Assembly (NCBI RefSeq): GCF_900187045.1
Contig: NZ_LT906453.1
Span: 1,178,001-1,242,000 of the forward strand
Source: Dermatophilus congolensis
Lineage (GTDB): Bacteria > Actinomycetota > Actinomycetes > Actinomycetales > Dermatophilaceae
Length of the DNA stretch: 64,000 bases
Direction: 5' to 3'
Within the stretch, counting starts at the first letter, position 1; each line of letters starts with the position of its first letter. The position numbers and the translations under genes were made by a program. This document shows, piece by piece, positions 50,543 to 59,620 of the stretch. The notes under the pieces are model-generated. The model had not been told where the DNA came from. It made no database searches and was given only the letters and a program-made list of their open reading frames with translations.

Positions 50543-51223
50543 ATGACTACTTTTTCTTTGTCTCGTTCGCGCAAAATTTCTCGCCGTGGAACTACTACCA
50601 TCGCGGTCCTGGCTGCTGCGGTGCTTCTTACGGCGTGTGGAGGTGGTGGGGACCATAGCTCCAATCACGGTGCTGCGCAAACGACGCAGGCGAACGAGTC
50701 CAGCCCCATCAATGCGCACGATCCGTGGGTGAAAGCGGCAGCTTCGGGAAATTCGGCTCTTTTTGGAACGCTTGCCAACAACAGCGATAAGGACATCACC
50801 ATCACTGCGGTGAGCAGCCCTGCAGCTGGGTCAGTGCAAATGCATGAGACGAAGAAGGACGCTTCGGGCGCCATGGTGATGAGTGAGGTCAAGGGCGGTT
50901 TTAAGATTCCTGCGCATGGTCAGCATGAGCTCAAACCCGGTGGTGACCACATCATGTTGATGGGGTTGAAGGGGGCGTTGAAGGCAGGTGAGCAGGTCGA
51001 GTTCACTGCAATGACCAGCGATGGCGGTTCTTTCAAAGTTACTGCGCCAGTGAAGGATTTCAGCGGCGCGAATGAGAACTATGACCACGGTACGGCATCC
51101 CCGACCGACCACGACCATGGCGATCATGACCACAGCGGTCATGACCATGGCGATGGCAAGCATGAGGGCCATGACCACATGCACGGATCTGGGAAAGCTG
51201 CTTCCTCGGCGGCGCATTCGTGA
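50543..51223 (+). CDS. PCu(A)C copper-chaperone lipoprotein with His-rich tail
   Basis: 226 residues. A twin-Arg-containing signal and lipobox LLTACGGG (Cys near residue 33) are followed by a PCuAC domain (about 57-175). Copper ligands fit the family pattern: Met-His in VQMHETKK, Met in AMVMSEV, His in PAHGQHEL and HxM in DHIMLMGL. The tail (about 183-215) is dense in His/Asp/Gly (DHDHGDHDHSGHDHGDGKHE), a second likely metal-binding segment. PCuAC proteins deliver Cu(I) to cytochrome oxidase or store it outside the membrane. The last 4 bp overlap the DyP gene. Confidence 0.92.
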   Translation: MTTFSLSRSRKISRRGTTTIAVLAAAVLLTACGGGGDHSSNHGAAQTTQANESSPINAHDPWVKAAASGNSALFGTLANNSDKDITITAVSSPAAGSVQMHETKKDASGAMVMSEVKGGFKIPAHGQHELKPGGDHIMLMGLKGALKAGEQVEFTAMTSDGGSFKVTAPVKDFSGANENYDHGTASPTDHDHGDHDHSGHDHGDGKHEGHDHMHGSGKAASSAAHS

Positions 51224-52479
51224 CGGACGAAGAGTTTGGTGTGACTCCTTCCCGGCGTTCGTTCCTCTCAACGGGAGCGATCGCCGGGTGGGGGGCGGCG
51301 ACAGCTTTTGGGCTTGCCGGGCTTGCCCGAGCTGAGGCAGGGGGCCAGCGGGCAGATAATCGCCCAGACCAGGCCATCCCTGCTACTGATACCCCGCATG
51401 GAGGGGACACGATTGCGTTTTATGGCGAGCATCAGCCGGGGGTGGATACTCCGGCACAGGCTCACGCCAATTTTGTGGCGCTTGAACTCGATGACGACAT
51501 TGATAAGGAAGGGTTGCGCCGTCTCATGCGCATCCTGACTGATGATGCGGCTCGTCTTATGGCAGGGCGAGGTGCGTTAGCTGACAGCGAGCCGGAATTA
51601 GCTGCCTTTCCTTCGCGGTTGTCAGTGACGTTTGGGTTTGGTCCTGAGTTTGTGCGCCGCGCTGGAGGGCAGGGGCCTGGTTGGTTGCGTCCTTTGCCGA
51701 AGTTCAAGGTGGATCGGCTTGAACCTGAGTGGAGCGGTGGGGATCTTTTTCTCACGATTGGGTCTGATGATCCGACGGCTCTTTCGCACGCTACGCGCAT
51801 GCTCCTGAAAGACACACGGAGTTTCGCGACAGTGAAGTGGAATCAACCGGGGTTTCGGCATGCGCGTGACACGCTGGCACCTGGTACGACGATGCGTAAC
51901 TTGTTTGGCCAGGTCGATGGCACGGTGAACGCTTCTGCGGGAACACCTGAGTTTGCGCGTCAGGTGTGGATCCCAACAGGTCCGTTTGCGGGTGGGACGG
52001 GCGTTGTTGTTCGTCGCATCCGCATGGATTTGGATACGTGGGATGAGGTTGATCCTGCGGCCCGGGAGCACAGTATTGGTCGTCGTATCGATAATGGTGC
52101 GCCTTTGACGGGCAAGCATGAGCAGGATGAGCCAGATTTCGCGGCTGTTACCGAGAGTGGGTTTCCTGTTATCTCGCAGTTCGCGCATATGCGCCGGGCT
52201 CGCAGCGATGATCCACGTCACAAAATTGTGCGTCGTGGCTATAGCTATGAGGTCCCAGTGCTGGCAGGGCAGAAGGATGCTTCTGGAATTGGCACGGATG
52301 CTGGGCTCATTTTTGTTGCCTACGCCGCAGATGTGGATGCGCAGTTCGTTCCTATCCAGCGCCGTTTGGATGAGGCAGATTTGTTGAATACGTGGACTAC
52401 GCCGATTGGTTCTGCTGTTTTTGTTATCCCGCCTGGGTGCAAAAAGGGTGGTTATATTGGCGAAACCTTGCTCGAGTAG
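51220..52479 (+). CDS. Tat-exported DyP-type haem peroxidase (EfeB/DtpA-like)
   Basis: 419 residues. The Tat signal RRSFLSTGAIAGWG (about 12-40) matches the twin-arginine consensus, so the folded haem protein is exported. The DyP domain (about 60-415) has the GxxDG motif in NLFGQVDGTVN near residue 228 (distal Asp), and the proximal His in ISQFAHMRRARSDD near 322. GTG 51220 overlaps the PCuAC stop. In Streptomyces the DyP DtpA works with a PCuAC-type chaperone and Sco in copper trafficking. An EfeUOB iron-uptake role is less likely, since efeU and efeO are absent. Confidence 0.93.
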   Translation: MTDEEFGVTPSRRSFLSTGAIAGWGAATAFGLAGLARAEAGGQRADNRPDQAIPATDTPHGGDTIAFYGEHQPGVDTPAQAHANFVALELDDDIDKEGLRRLMRILTDDAARLMAGRGALADSEPELAAFPSRLSVTFGFGPEFVRRAGGQGPGWLRPLPKFKVDRLEPEWSGGDLFLTIGSDDPTALSHATRMLLKDTRSFATVKWNQPGFRHARDTLAPGTTMRNLFGQVDGTVNASAGTPEFARQVWIPTGPFAGGTGVVVRRIRMDLDTWDEVDPAAREHSIGRRIDNGAPLTGKHEQDEPDFAAVTESGFPVISQFAHMRRARSDDPRHKIVRRGYSYEVPVLAGQKDASGIGTDAGLIFVAYAADVDAQFVPIQRRLDEADLLNTWTTPIGSAVFVIPPGCKKGGYIGETLLE

Positions 52480-52542
52480 CTCCGTGATTTTCCGAGGAGT
52501 CGGCTCGTCTGGCAAACTTGTCTCCTGTAGAGCGTCTCAAAG

Positions 52543-52557
52543 CCCCTGCCGCAGGGG
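52543..52557 (+). terminator. Short GC hairpin after the DyP gene
   Basis: CCCCTG and CAGGGG pair around CCG (52543-52557), 64 nt after the peroxidase stop. There is no U tract; possibly a weak terminator. Confidence 0.35.
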
Positions 52558-52686
52558 GAGTGGGGTGCGGGTCACATTGTGACTGCGGATCCCCATGAGG
52601 CTGGGATGCTCCCACCAATCTGTTTATTGAGGTCTTTGTGGCCTTGTGAGAACTGTTGCAGCCTGCGGTGCAGCGAGGAGAATTTG

Positions 52687-53028
52687 ATGCAGAAGCTCGA
52701 TGTAGTTGATGCCGCTAGCCTTCGTGATGACATCCCTGAGTTCCGCGCCGGTGACACAGTCAAGGTTCACGTGAAGGTTGTTGAAGGTAACCGCACTCGT
52801 GTCCAGGTGTTCCAGGGCGTTGTGATCCGTCGCCACGGTGCCGGTGTTCGCGAGACCTACACCGTTCGTAAGGTCAGCTTCGGTGTTGGTGTGGAGCGTA
52901 CTTTCCCGGTCCACACTCCTATCGTGGAGAAGATCGAGGTTGTCTCCCGCGGTATCGTGCGTCGCGCCAAGCTGTACTACCTGCGTAACCTGCACGGTAA
53001 GGCAGCTAAGATCCGCGAGAAGCGTTGA
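52687..53028 (+). CDS. rplS: 50S ribosomal protein L19
   Basis: 113 residues. [60 protein letters not shown] and [20 protein letters not shown] are standard L19. ATG 52687 follows GCGAGGAG. The 207-bp region from the DyP gene holds its promoter; I recognise no known L19 leader motif. A strong terminator follows. Confidence 0.97.
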   Translation: MQKLDVVDAASLRDDIPEFRAGDTVKVHVKVVEGNRTRVQVFQGVVIRRHGAGVRETYTVRKVSFGVGVERTFPVHTPIVEKIEVVSRGIVRRAKLYYLRNLHGKAAKIREKR

Positions 53029-53054
53029 TCACGCGCTGACAGGTTTTAGGTGAG

Positions 53055-53086
53055 GGGGCCGCGGGCGAGGTTTCGCTCGCGGCCCC
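53055..53086 (+). terminator. Terminator after rplS
   Basis: GGGGCCGCG.GCGA (53055-53068) and TCGC.CGCGGCCCC (53073-53086) form a 14-bp stem with one mismatch and loop GGTT. Confidence 0.8.
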
Positions 53087-53249
53087 ATTGCATGCCCGGC
53101 CGTGAACCCTTTGGGCGGGATCTTCGTTTACTGCTAGAGATATCAATGCAGGTGTTTATCTGCGGCTTCGTGGGCTGCCCACAGATATACGGGGTACGGT
53201 TCCAGCAGGCCAATTGCGTCGATGGGCGCAGATCGGGGACACAACGACG

Positions 53250-54143
53250 ATGAGTAATACGCACAATTCGCCAGAACATGGTGGCGAGACCGGCGCGCGA
53301 GGGGATAACCGCGGTTTTCGGCGTAGGCCAAACCGCTCGTCATCTCCTGGCGGAGGCAACAGCACGAGTGTGCTGGGGTCAATGTGGGCGTTTGTGCGTG
53401 AACTAGTGATCATTGTCGTTTTTGCCTTGATCATCTCGTTCATCGTGAAGACATGGCTGCTGCAGTCTTTCTATATCCCTTCCGGATCCATGCGTAACAC
53501 CTTGATTGAGGATGATCGTGTGGTGGTCTCGAAGCTGACGCCAGACCTTTTCGATATCAAGCGTGGCGACATCGTGGTGTTCGAGGATCCAGGTGGCTGG
53601 TTGCCGCCGTCGATGCCGCGTCCACGTTCCGGGGTGGCCAAGGTGCTCAGTTGGGTGGGGGTTCTTCCTGAGGATGAAGGGAACCACTTGATTAAGCGTG
53701 TCGTGGGGCTTCCTGGCGATCACGTGGAGTGCTGCACAGCGGATGGAAAGCTGACTGTTAATGGTCAACCGATCGACGAACCGTATGTTTTCCCTGGTAC
53801 GCCGCCCAGTAGTGTCACTTTTAACATCACTGTTCCGCCTGGAAAATTGTGGGTGATGGGTGACAATCGTGACCATTCGAGTGACTCGCGATTCCATGAC
53901 AAGCCTTCGAGTAATGGGACGGAAGGGTCCGTCCCGATCGCTAATGTTGTGGGCCGGGCATTTGCTGTGATCTGGCCGCTGAACCGTGCGACGTGGTTGA
54001 GCGATTATCCGCAAGTTTTTTCGAAAGTGCCTAACGCATCACAAAATCCGTCAAAAAGGTCGTCTGCGGTGAAGGAAGAGAAGGGTTCGCATAGCGCTCC
54101 GCTGGGTACCGGAAGCACCCCGCATGCTTCCGCCGTACGGTGA
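53250..54143 (+). CDS. lepB: Signal peptidase I
   Basis: Cleaves signal peptides of exported proteins at the membrane. It has 297 residues. An N-terminal hydrophilic stretch is followed by one transmembrane helix (about 45-70, LVIIVVFALIISFIVKTWLL). The catalytic Ser is in FYIPSGSMRNTL and the catalytic Lys in HLIKRVVGLPGDHVE. GKLWVMGDNRDHSSDSR is box E. The tail is long and Ser/Lys-rich. ATG 53250 gives MSNTHNS; the frame runs back to 53214. rnhB overlaps the stop by 4 bp. Confidence 0.95.
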   Translation: MSNTHNSPEHGGETGARGDNRGFRRRPNRSSSPGGGNSTSVLGSMWAFVRELVIIVVFALIISFIVKTWLLQSFYIPSGSMRNTLIEDDRVVVSKLTPDLFDIKRGDIVVFEDPGGWLPPSMPRPRSGVAKVLSWVGVLPEDEGNHLIKRVVGLPGDHVECCTADGKLTVNGQPIDEPYVFPGTPPSSVTFNITVPPGKLWVMGDNRDHSSDSRFHDKPSSNGTEGSVPIANVVGRAFAVIWPLNRATWLSDYPQVFSKVPNASQNPSKRSSAVKEEKGSHSAPLGTGSTPHASAVR

Positions 54144-54940
54144 CAAGGCTGACTTCGCCAGCTCCTACGTTGCGTCTCGAACGATCGCAGATGAGGCAGG
54201 GTGCTGCGCTCGTTGCTGGAATGGATGAGGTCGGTCGCGGCGCTTTGGCTGGTCCGGTCAGCGTTGGTGTGTGTGTCGTAGATGCCAATACACGCAGCGC
54301 CCCGGTTGGTTTGCGTGATTCCAAGCTCATCTCTCCAACGGTTCGTGAACGTCTTGTCGAACCTATTCACCGTTGGGCTTGCGCATGGGCAGTAGGGCAT
54401 GCAGAGCCAGAAGAGATAGATGAGCACGGGATCATGGCTGCGTTGCGGCTAGCTGGTCGGCGAGCACTTACTGCTTGTGGCGTGATTCCGGATGTGGTGA
54501 TTCTGGACGGCAAGCACGACTGGTTGACCGATCCTTCTACCGTGGGTCTTTTTGCTGCGCTTCCTACAGATGTTGAGGATGCCAGCGTATGTAGGTCTGT
54601 GCCCCCGGTTGTGACGGTGGTGAAAGGGGATCGGACGTGCTCTTCAGTGGCCGCTGCAAGTGTGTTGGCCAAGGTAGAGCGTGACGGCATCATGGTTGAG
54701 CGTTCCGCCAAGCATCCTGTGTATGGCTGGGATGTGAACAAGGGGTATGCCAGTGCGGCGCATCGTGCTGCGTTGGGTCGTATGGGTGTCTCTGAGCAGC
54801 ACAGGCGTTCGTGGAACCTGGGCACATGTCCCACAGGTGTGGTGGGATCAGATGGGGCAGTCGTGCCTGAAGGGCAGACCAGCGTTGCTGGGTGTGGCAC
54901 ACTCCCACAGCGGGGCGCACAGTCGCCGGATCACACGTGA
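54140..54940 (+). CDS. rnhB: Ribonuclease HII
   Basis: Removes ribonucleotides and RNA primers from RNA/DNA hybrids. It has 266 residues. Catalytic acids lie in VAGMDEVGRGALAGPV (Asp-Glu), VVILDGKHDWL (Asp) and the later AAASVLAKVERDGIM (Asp). KHPVYGWDVNKGYASAAHRA is a family block. About 30 residues after the conserved end (SWNLGTCPTG) are low-complexity. GTG 54140 overlaps lepB (GTGA). Confidence 0.95.
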   Translation: MTRLTSPAPTLRLERSQMRQGAALVAGMDEVGRGALAGPVSVGVCVVDANTRSAPVGLRDSKLISPTVRERLVEPIHRWACAWAVGHAEPEEIDEHGIMAALRLAGRRALTACGVIPDVVILDGKHDWLTDPSTVGLFAALPTDVEDASVCRSVPPVVTVVKGDRTCSSVAAASVLAKVERDGIMVERSAKHPVYGWDVNKGYASAAHRAALGRMGVSEQHRRSWNLGTCPTGVVGSDGAVVPEGQTSVAGCGTLPQRGAQSPDHT

Positions 54941-54956
54941 AGAAAGGTGAGTGCGC

Positions 54957-55277
54957 ATGAGCGCCGAGGATCTCGAGAAGTACGAGACCGACATGGAGCT
55001 GCAGCTCTACCGTGAATACAGGGACGTTGTCGGGCTGTTTTCCCACGTCGTGGAAACCGAGCGTCGTTTTTACCTGTGTAACTCGGTGGATGTGAAAGTA
55101 CGTAGCGATGGCGGCGAGGTTTATTTCGATGTCTCGATGAGCGATGCATGGGTGTGGGATGTTTACCGCCCGGCACGGTTCGTCAAAAACGTCCGTGTAG
55201 TGACGTTTAAAGATGTGAACATCGAGGAACTTGCAAAGAATGACCTCGAAATCGCAGACGAAGATTTCGGCGCCTGA
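54957..55277 (+). CDS. DUF2469 family protein
   Basis: 106 residues: MSAEDLEKYETDMELQLYRE, FSHVVETERRFYLCN, VYFDVSMSDAWVWDVYRPAR and VKNVRVVTFKDVNIEELA. It is highly conserved and actinobacteria-specific, always beside rnhB and yraN, with function unknown. ATG 54957 has AAAGGTGA upstream; GTG 54951 adds two residues. The strong conservation and soluble nature suggest a core cytosolic role. Confidence 0.93.
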   Translation: MSAEDLEKYETDMELQLYREYRDVVGLFSHVVETERRFYLCNSVDVKVRSDGGEVYFDVSMSDAWVWDVYRPARFVKNVRVVTFKDVNIEELAKNDLEIADEDFGA

Positions 55278-55389
55278 ACTCGTTTCACGGGGGTGTCTGT
55301 CCCCAACCTGTTCACCTGTCCCCAAGGCACATCTGAGGTCAGCGGAACCACTGCCTGAGTCGTGAGGCTGTCAGGTGGAGGTGATCCAG

Positions 55390-55779
55390 ATGGGATCAAT
55401 CGCTGCCCGCAGTCGGCGGGCATTGGGGGCCTACGGTGAAGAGCTCGCGGCCCAGCGCCTGGTGTCTGCAGGCATGGAAATTCTGGCGCGTAACTGGAGA
55501 TGCAGTGCTGGCGAGGTTGATGTCGTTGCGCTCGATGGCAAAACGCTTGTCATCGTTGAAGTAAAGACACGGCGAAGTACGCGGTTTGGATCGCCGATTG
55601 AGGCCGTAAACGCAGAAAAGCTCGCTCGGCTCAGGCGTTTAGCGTCGGCCTGGTTTGCAGAGCATCCGAGTGGTCGAGGCGCTCGTCGTTTTATTCGCTC
55701 GGTGCGTATCGATGTCGTTGCGATTTGGATGAATGATTCAGGTCCTGCACGTATCGAACACCTGGTTGGTGTGTCATGA
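55390..55779 (+). CDS. yraN: UPF0102 (YraN) nuclease-like protein
   Basis: 129 residues of the YraN family, with an endonuclease-like fold: LGAYGEELAAQRLVSAGMEI, RNWRCSAGEVDVVALDGKTL (catalytic-type E-D pair) and VIVEVKTRRSTRFGSPIEAV (ExK). Its cellular role is not settled. ATG 55390 has GGAGGTGA upstream; GTG 55375 is in frame but weaker. It overlaps comM by 4 bp (ATGA). Confidence 0.93.
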   Translation: MGSIAARSRRALGAYGEELAAQRLVSAGMEILARNWRCSAGEVDVVALDGKTLVIVEVKTRRSTRFGSPIEAVNAEKLARLRRLASAWFAEHPSGRGARRFIRSVRIDVVAIWMNDSGPARIEHLVGVS

Positions 55780-57335
55780 CTGGCCTGGGAAGAACGTGTT
55801 CAGGGACGCTGTTGGGGCTTTCCGGGGCTTTGATCCAGGTCGAGGCGGATGTTTCGCCAGGGTTACCAACTTTTTTAGTCAGTGGCATGCCGGATGCTGC
55901 CTGCCGTCAAGCTACTGAACGGGTCAAGGCTGCCGTTATCCATTCGGGGTTTCCTCGCTTGGATTGTCGAGTAGTTGTGAACCTTTCCCCCGCGTCACTA
56001 CCCAAAACCGGGGCTGGTTTTGATTTGGCAATTGCCATGGCTGTATTGGCTTCGCAGGAGGCGCTACCCCCCGAAACCATTGATCGAGTTCTTCACATCG
56101 GAGAACTTGGTCTTGATGGGTCGTTGAAACCCATATCGGGGGTGCTTCCTCTCGTGCTGGAAGCTGTCGCGCAGGGGTGCACTACGGTGCTTGTTCCGCC
56201 AGCGAACGCTGCTGAAGCTGCTCTGGTTAGTGGAGCGCGTGTATTCGCGGTGAGCAGTCTTGCTGAGGCGGTGAAATTCCATCTCGTTGGGCGTACAGGC
56301 AATGATGCATGTGCCCAAGCTGGATTTTCACCTGTGCAAGCTGAGGTCAGCAGTGCCTCTGTGTCTGTGTGCAGAAATATGTCTGATGTTGCTGGCCAGG
56401 AAGAAGCTCGTTTTGCTCTAGAAGTTGCTGCGGCAGGCGGGCACCATATGGCTCTTGTTGGTCCTCCCGGAGCAGGAAAAACTTTGCTCGCAGAGTGTCT
56501 TGCCGGTTTGTTGCCACCTCTGAGCGATGTGCAGGCATTGGAGTCAACGGTTGTGCACAGTGTGTTGGCCAAGCTTGATAATGCTGGTTTGGTCAAACGA
56601 GCACCTTTTGTAGCTCCTCACCATGGAGCCTCGGCGACTGCTCTCATCGGAGGTGGTGGCAATGCAGGCGCCGTCCGTCCAGGGCTAATTTCATTGGCGC
56701 ACAATGGGGTTCTTTTTCTTGATGAAGCGCCTGAAATCAAGCCCTCAGTGTTGCAAGCACTTAGACAGCCCTTGGAATCTGGCGAGATTGTTGTTGCCCG
56801 AGCTCGTGGTTCAGCGAGGTTCCCAGCACGCTTCCAGCTCGTCCTTGCTGCTAACCCATGCCCGTGCGGGAATGCCTTCGGTAAAGGTGCTCAATGTCGT
56901 TGTTCTTCGAAGGCACAACGAGACTATTTAGGTCGTCTGGCGGGCCCGCTGTTGGATCGTGTTGATGTGCAGCTTCAGGTGCAACGCGTCTCGAGAGCAG
57001 CGCTACGAGCGCCACGGGCAGAGAGTTCAGCGGTGATTGCCCAGCGAGTGAAGAAAGCACGAGAAAGACAAAACCATCGATGGGCAAACCAACCGTGGAG
57101 CCTTAACGCGCATGTGCCGGGGCCACGTCTTCGTGACGGAGAGTTTCAGCTACCTGCCGCTGCTACCAGTGACATTGACCGTGCACTTGACCGGGGAACA
57201 CTCACATTACGGGGGTATGACCGCGTTCTGCGTTTGGCTTGGACTGTGGCTGATCTGAGCGAAAAAGATCGCCCAACCCGTGAAGACGTCGGATTAGCAC
57301 TCGGTCTACGTTCGCGTCTGGGGGCAGCTGCATGA
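55776..57335 (+). CDS. comM: Magnesium-chelatase-like ATPase ComM/YifB
   Basis: AAA+ protein linked in Vibrio and Haemophilus to branch migration during natural transformation. It has 519 residues. The N-terminal ChlI-type domain (about 20-150) has SPGLPTFLVSGMPDAACRQA and RVVVNLSPASLPKTGAGFDL. The AAA core has Walker A ALVGPPGAGKTLLAECLAG (about 225-243), FVAPHHGASATALIGGG, Walker B GVLFLDEAPE and ANPCPCGNAFGKGAQCRCS. The C-terminal lid follows. It overlaps dprA by 4 bp. Confidence 0.95.
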   Translation: MTGLGRTCSGTLLGLSGALIQVEADVSPGLPTFLVSGMPDAACRQATERVKAAVIHSGFPRLDCRVVVNLSPASLPKTGAGFDLAIAMAVLASQEALPPETIDRVLHIGELGLDGSLKPISGVLPLVLEAVAQGCTTVLVPPANAAEAALVSGARVFAVSSLAEAVKFHLVGRTGNDACAQAGFSPVQAEVSSASVSVCRNMSDVAGQEEARFALEVAAAGGHHMALVGPPGAGKTLLAECLAGLLPPLSDVQALESTVVHSVLAKLDNAGLVKRAPFVAPHHGASATALIGGGGNAGAVRPGLISLAHNGVLFLDEAPEIKPSVLQALRQPLESGEIVVARARGSARFPARFQLVLAANPCPCGNAFGKGAQCRCSSKAQRDYLGRLAGPLLDRVDVQLQVQRVSRAALRAPRAESSAVIAQRVKKARERQNHRWANQPWSLNAHVPGPRLRDGEFQLPAAATSDIDRALDRGTLTLRGYDRVLRLAWTVADLSEKDRPTREDVGLALGLRSRLGAAA

Positions 57336-58555
57336 AAAGTTCTAAACGAGCCTCTCTAGAGAGAGTGCAAGCACCCTTGGATGCTGAAGGTATTGCAGCT
57401 CGAGTTCTTGGCGTCGACACAGTTACGGATTTCACGGAAGCTGACTCACCCGAAGCTGGACTGGACCGTATGGCGCGAGCTGCATGGACTCGTTTGGCAG
57501 AACCGGGGAACGTATGGGCGCATGCTTTGATTCAGCTGCTCGGCCCCGTCCAGGCCCTTGCTGCTGTGGTTACGCGTCATGAGGAAGTAGTTCAACAATT
57601 CACTCCTCGGCTCGCTGACCTGAACGTTCTCAGGGATTTCGATATTGCGCGCAGGTACGGTGCACGTCTCATCGTTCCTAGTGATGATGAGTGGCCAAGC
57701 GGTCTTGCTGACTTGGAAGTGCCTCCCGTTGCTTTGTGGGCACGAGGACCCCGACAAGCAGCTGAGGCATGCAGCGGATCTGTGGCTATTGTGGGCGCAC
57801 GCAACTCTACGGATTACGGGATAAATCAGGCGGGCGATCTGGCCTGGTCCCTGGCTGAGCGCGGTCGTACTGTGGTCAGCGGTGCAGCATACGGAATCGA
57901 CGCTGCAGCACATCACGGCGCCCTTGCAGCACACGGAACAACGGTTGCGGTGTTGGCCTGCGGTATCGACAAGCAGTATCCGGCAGCTAATGCACAGATG
58001 CTGGCTGAGATCGCGCAGACCGGACTCATTCTTAGCGAGGTCGCTCCAGGTAGCGCTGCATTAAGAAGTCGCTTCCTGCAACGTAATCGCCTTATCGCGG
58101 CTATCTCAGCAGGCACAGTAGTTGTCGAAGCAGGGCTACGGTCTGGGTCGCGAAACACCGTAGGTACTGCTGCTTCCTTGGGGCGTGTCGTCATGGCGTT
58201 TCCTGGGCCGGTGACTTCGATGGCCTCGGCGGGATGTCACGTAATGATTCGTGATGGCATGGCCACTCTCGTCACCGATATGGATGAGGTGATCGAACTG
58301 ATGAGTCCGGTGGGGGAGCAGACTGCAGCAGAAAAGCTAGCTCCTTCTACGGTCATTGACTCACTGGATGCATCGGATGCAGCAGTACACGATGCGCTGT
58401 CGGCACGCCCGCGAAGCGTGGGCAAGATCGCCACCATTGTCGGTATGGGCACGCGCGAGGTTCTTACGAGTTTGGGACGACTTGAACTGGAAGGATTCGC
58501 CATAAACAGCAACGGTCATTGGCGCCGCTCGACAGGTGGTCGAAGTATCGGATAG
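57332..58555 (+). CDS. dprA: DNA-processing protein DprA
   Basis: Loads RecA on incoming single-stranded DNA in transformable bacteria. It has 407 residues. The DprA Rossmann domain (about 115-330) has GSVAIVGARNSTDYG, VVSGAAYGIDAAAHHGALAA, TTVAVLACGIDKQYP, FLQRNRLIAAISAGTVVVEA and GLRSGSRNTVGTAASLGR. A C-terminal winged-helix-like domain (about 345-400) ends KIATIVGMGTREVLTSLGRL. The comM/dprA pair does not by itself show natural competence; no com pilus genes are in view. Confidence 0.95.
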   Translation: MKSSKRASLERVQAPLDAEGIAARVLGVDTVTDFTEADSPEAGLDRMARAAWTRLAEPGNVWAHALIQLLGPVQALAAVVTRHEEVVQQFTPRLADLNVLRDFDIARRYGARLIVPSDDEWPSGLADLEVPPVALWARGPRQAAEACSGSVAIVGARNSTDYGINQAGDLAWSLAERGRTVVSGAAYGIDAAAHHGALAAHGTTVAVLACGIDKQYPAANAQMLAEIAQTGLILSEVAPGSAALRSRFLQRNRLIAAISAGTVVVEAGLRSGSRNTVGTAASLGRVVMAFPGPVTSMASAGCHVMIRDGMATLVTDMDEVIELMSPVGEQTAAEKLAPSTVIDSLDASDAAVHDALSARPRSVGKIATIVGMGTREVLTSLGRLELEGFAINSNGHWRRSTGGRSIG

Positions 58556-59609
58556 CTCGAAAAATCGTGAATATCTAGCGGGTCCGCCTAGCTTTCTTGC
58601 GCTGGGTGGACCCGCTGTGCATCGTGAAGTGGTGACTGAACCGACTAGCGACTCAAGTAGTCGCGGCACAGTTGAAGAGAGCCTCGAGACTCGAACGCAG
58701 GAGATCGTGGCGGATTTTCTCAGCTTTCTTAAGCACCATCGAGGCAAAGAACGATCCCCACACACGCTGCGCGCATATGACACCGATCTTCGTTCCGCGA
58801 TGCGCCATGCAGCGCAACGAGGGCATAAGTCAGTTCAAGATATCGATGTTGATGACGTGCGAAGTTGGTTAGCTCAAGCAGCTGAACAAGGAAAATCACG
58901 AGCTACTCTCGCGCGCCGAATTACGGTACTGCGTACCTTCTTCCGGTGGGCTCGTGATGCAGGTGTAGTGCAGATTGACCCGACTCTACGGATCCGTAGC
59001 CCACGCCGATCACAGCACCTGCCCAAGGTTCTCAAAGAACGTCAGGCCATCAGGCTCCTGACGACTGAGTCTGATGACACAGATGAGCCGGGAGCCGTGC
59101 GGGCTAAAACGCTCCGTTCTCGAGATGCTGCTGCGCTTGAAATGCTTTATGCCACTGGTGTTCGAGTTCAGGAATTGTCTGGACTTGATATTGACGATGT
59201 TGACCTTGAGTCACGTACTGCTGTGGTTATTGGTAAAGGAAACAAACAGCGCAAAGTTATTTTTGGTGAGCCTGCAGCACAGGCGTTGCGTCTGTGGCTT
59301 TCTATGCGCTCGCACTTGGTGAGTAAGGAAAGTGGATCAGCCTTATTTTTGGGTGCACGTGGAGGTCGCTGGGGAGTGCGGCAAATACGTGATGCAGTGC
59401 ATGCGGCGGCGGCCCGGGCTGAGGTTCCTGATATTTCGCCCCATGCTTTGCGGCACAGTGCAGCTACGCATCTTCTTGATCATGGAGCTGATTTGCGTGA
59501 TGTGCAGGAGCTTCTTGGTCATGCTTCGCCGGCCACTACTCAGATTTATACGCATGTGTCCACTGCTCGTCTGCGGGCTGTTTTCGAGCAGGCTCATCCG
59601 CGGGCGTGA
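58536..59609 (+). CDS. xerC: Tyrosine recombinase XerC
   Basis: Resolves chromosome dimers at dif with XerD. The core-binding SAM-like domain (FLSFLKHHRGKERSPHTLRA) is followed by the catalytic domain with Arg in ATGVRVQELSGLDI, Lys in VIGKGNKQRKV, HxxR in SPHALRHSAATHLL, His in LLGHASPATTQIYTHV, and the nucleophile Tyr in that last motif. It has 357 residues from GTG 58536, about 50 more than usual; an inner start near 58632 would give normal length. Position after dprA is the standard actinobacterial xerC locus. Confidence 0.93.
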   Translation: MVEVSDSSKNREYLAGPPSFLALGGPAVHREVVTEPTSDSSSRGTVEESLETRTQEIVADFLSFLKHHRGKERSPHTLRAYDTDLRSAMRHAAQRGHKSVQDIDVDDVRSWLAQAAEQGKSRATLARRITVLRTFFRWARDAGVVQIDPTLRIRSPRRSQHLPKVLKERQAIRLLTTESDDTDEPGAVRAKTLRSRDAAALEMLYATGVRVQELSGLDIDDVDLESRTAVVIGKGNKQRKVIFGEPAAQALRLWLSMRSHLVSKESGSALFLGARGGRWGVRQIRDAVHAAAARAEVPDISPHALRHSAATHLLDHGADLRDVQELLGHASPATTQIYTHVSTARLRAVFEQAHPRA

Positions 59610-59620
59610 GAGCGAACTGT

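Noticed and set aside
52480-52686. Possible L19 leader RNA or small gene upstream of rplS
   Set aside because: No conserved leader structure recognised. The open frame from 52579 is just the upstream extension of rplS.
58536-59609. Tyrosine recombinase as a sign of an integrated element
   Set aside because: Position after dprA and the sequence fit chromosomal XerC; no attachment-site repeats or phage genes nearby.
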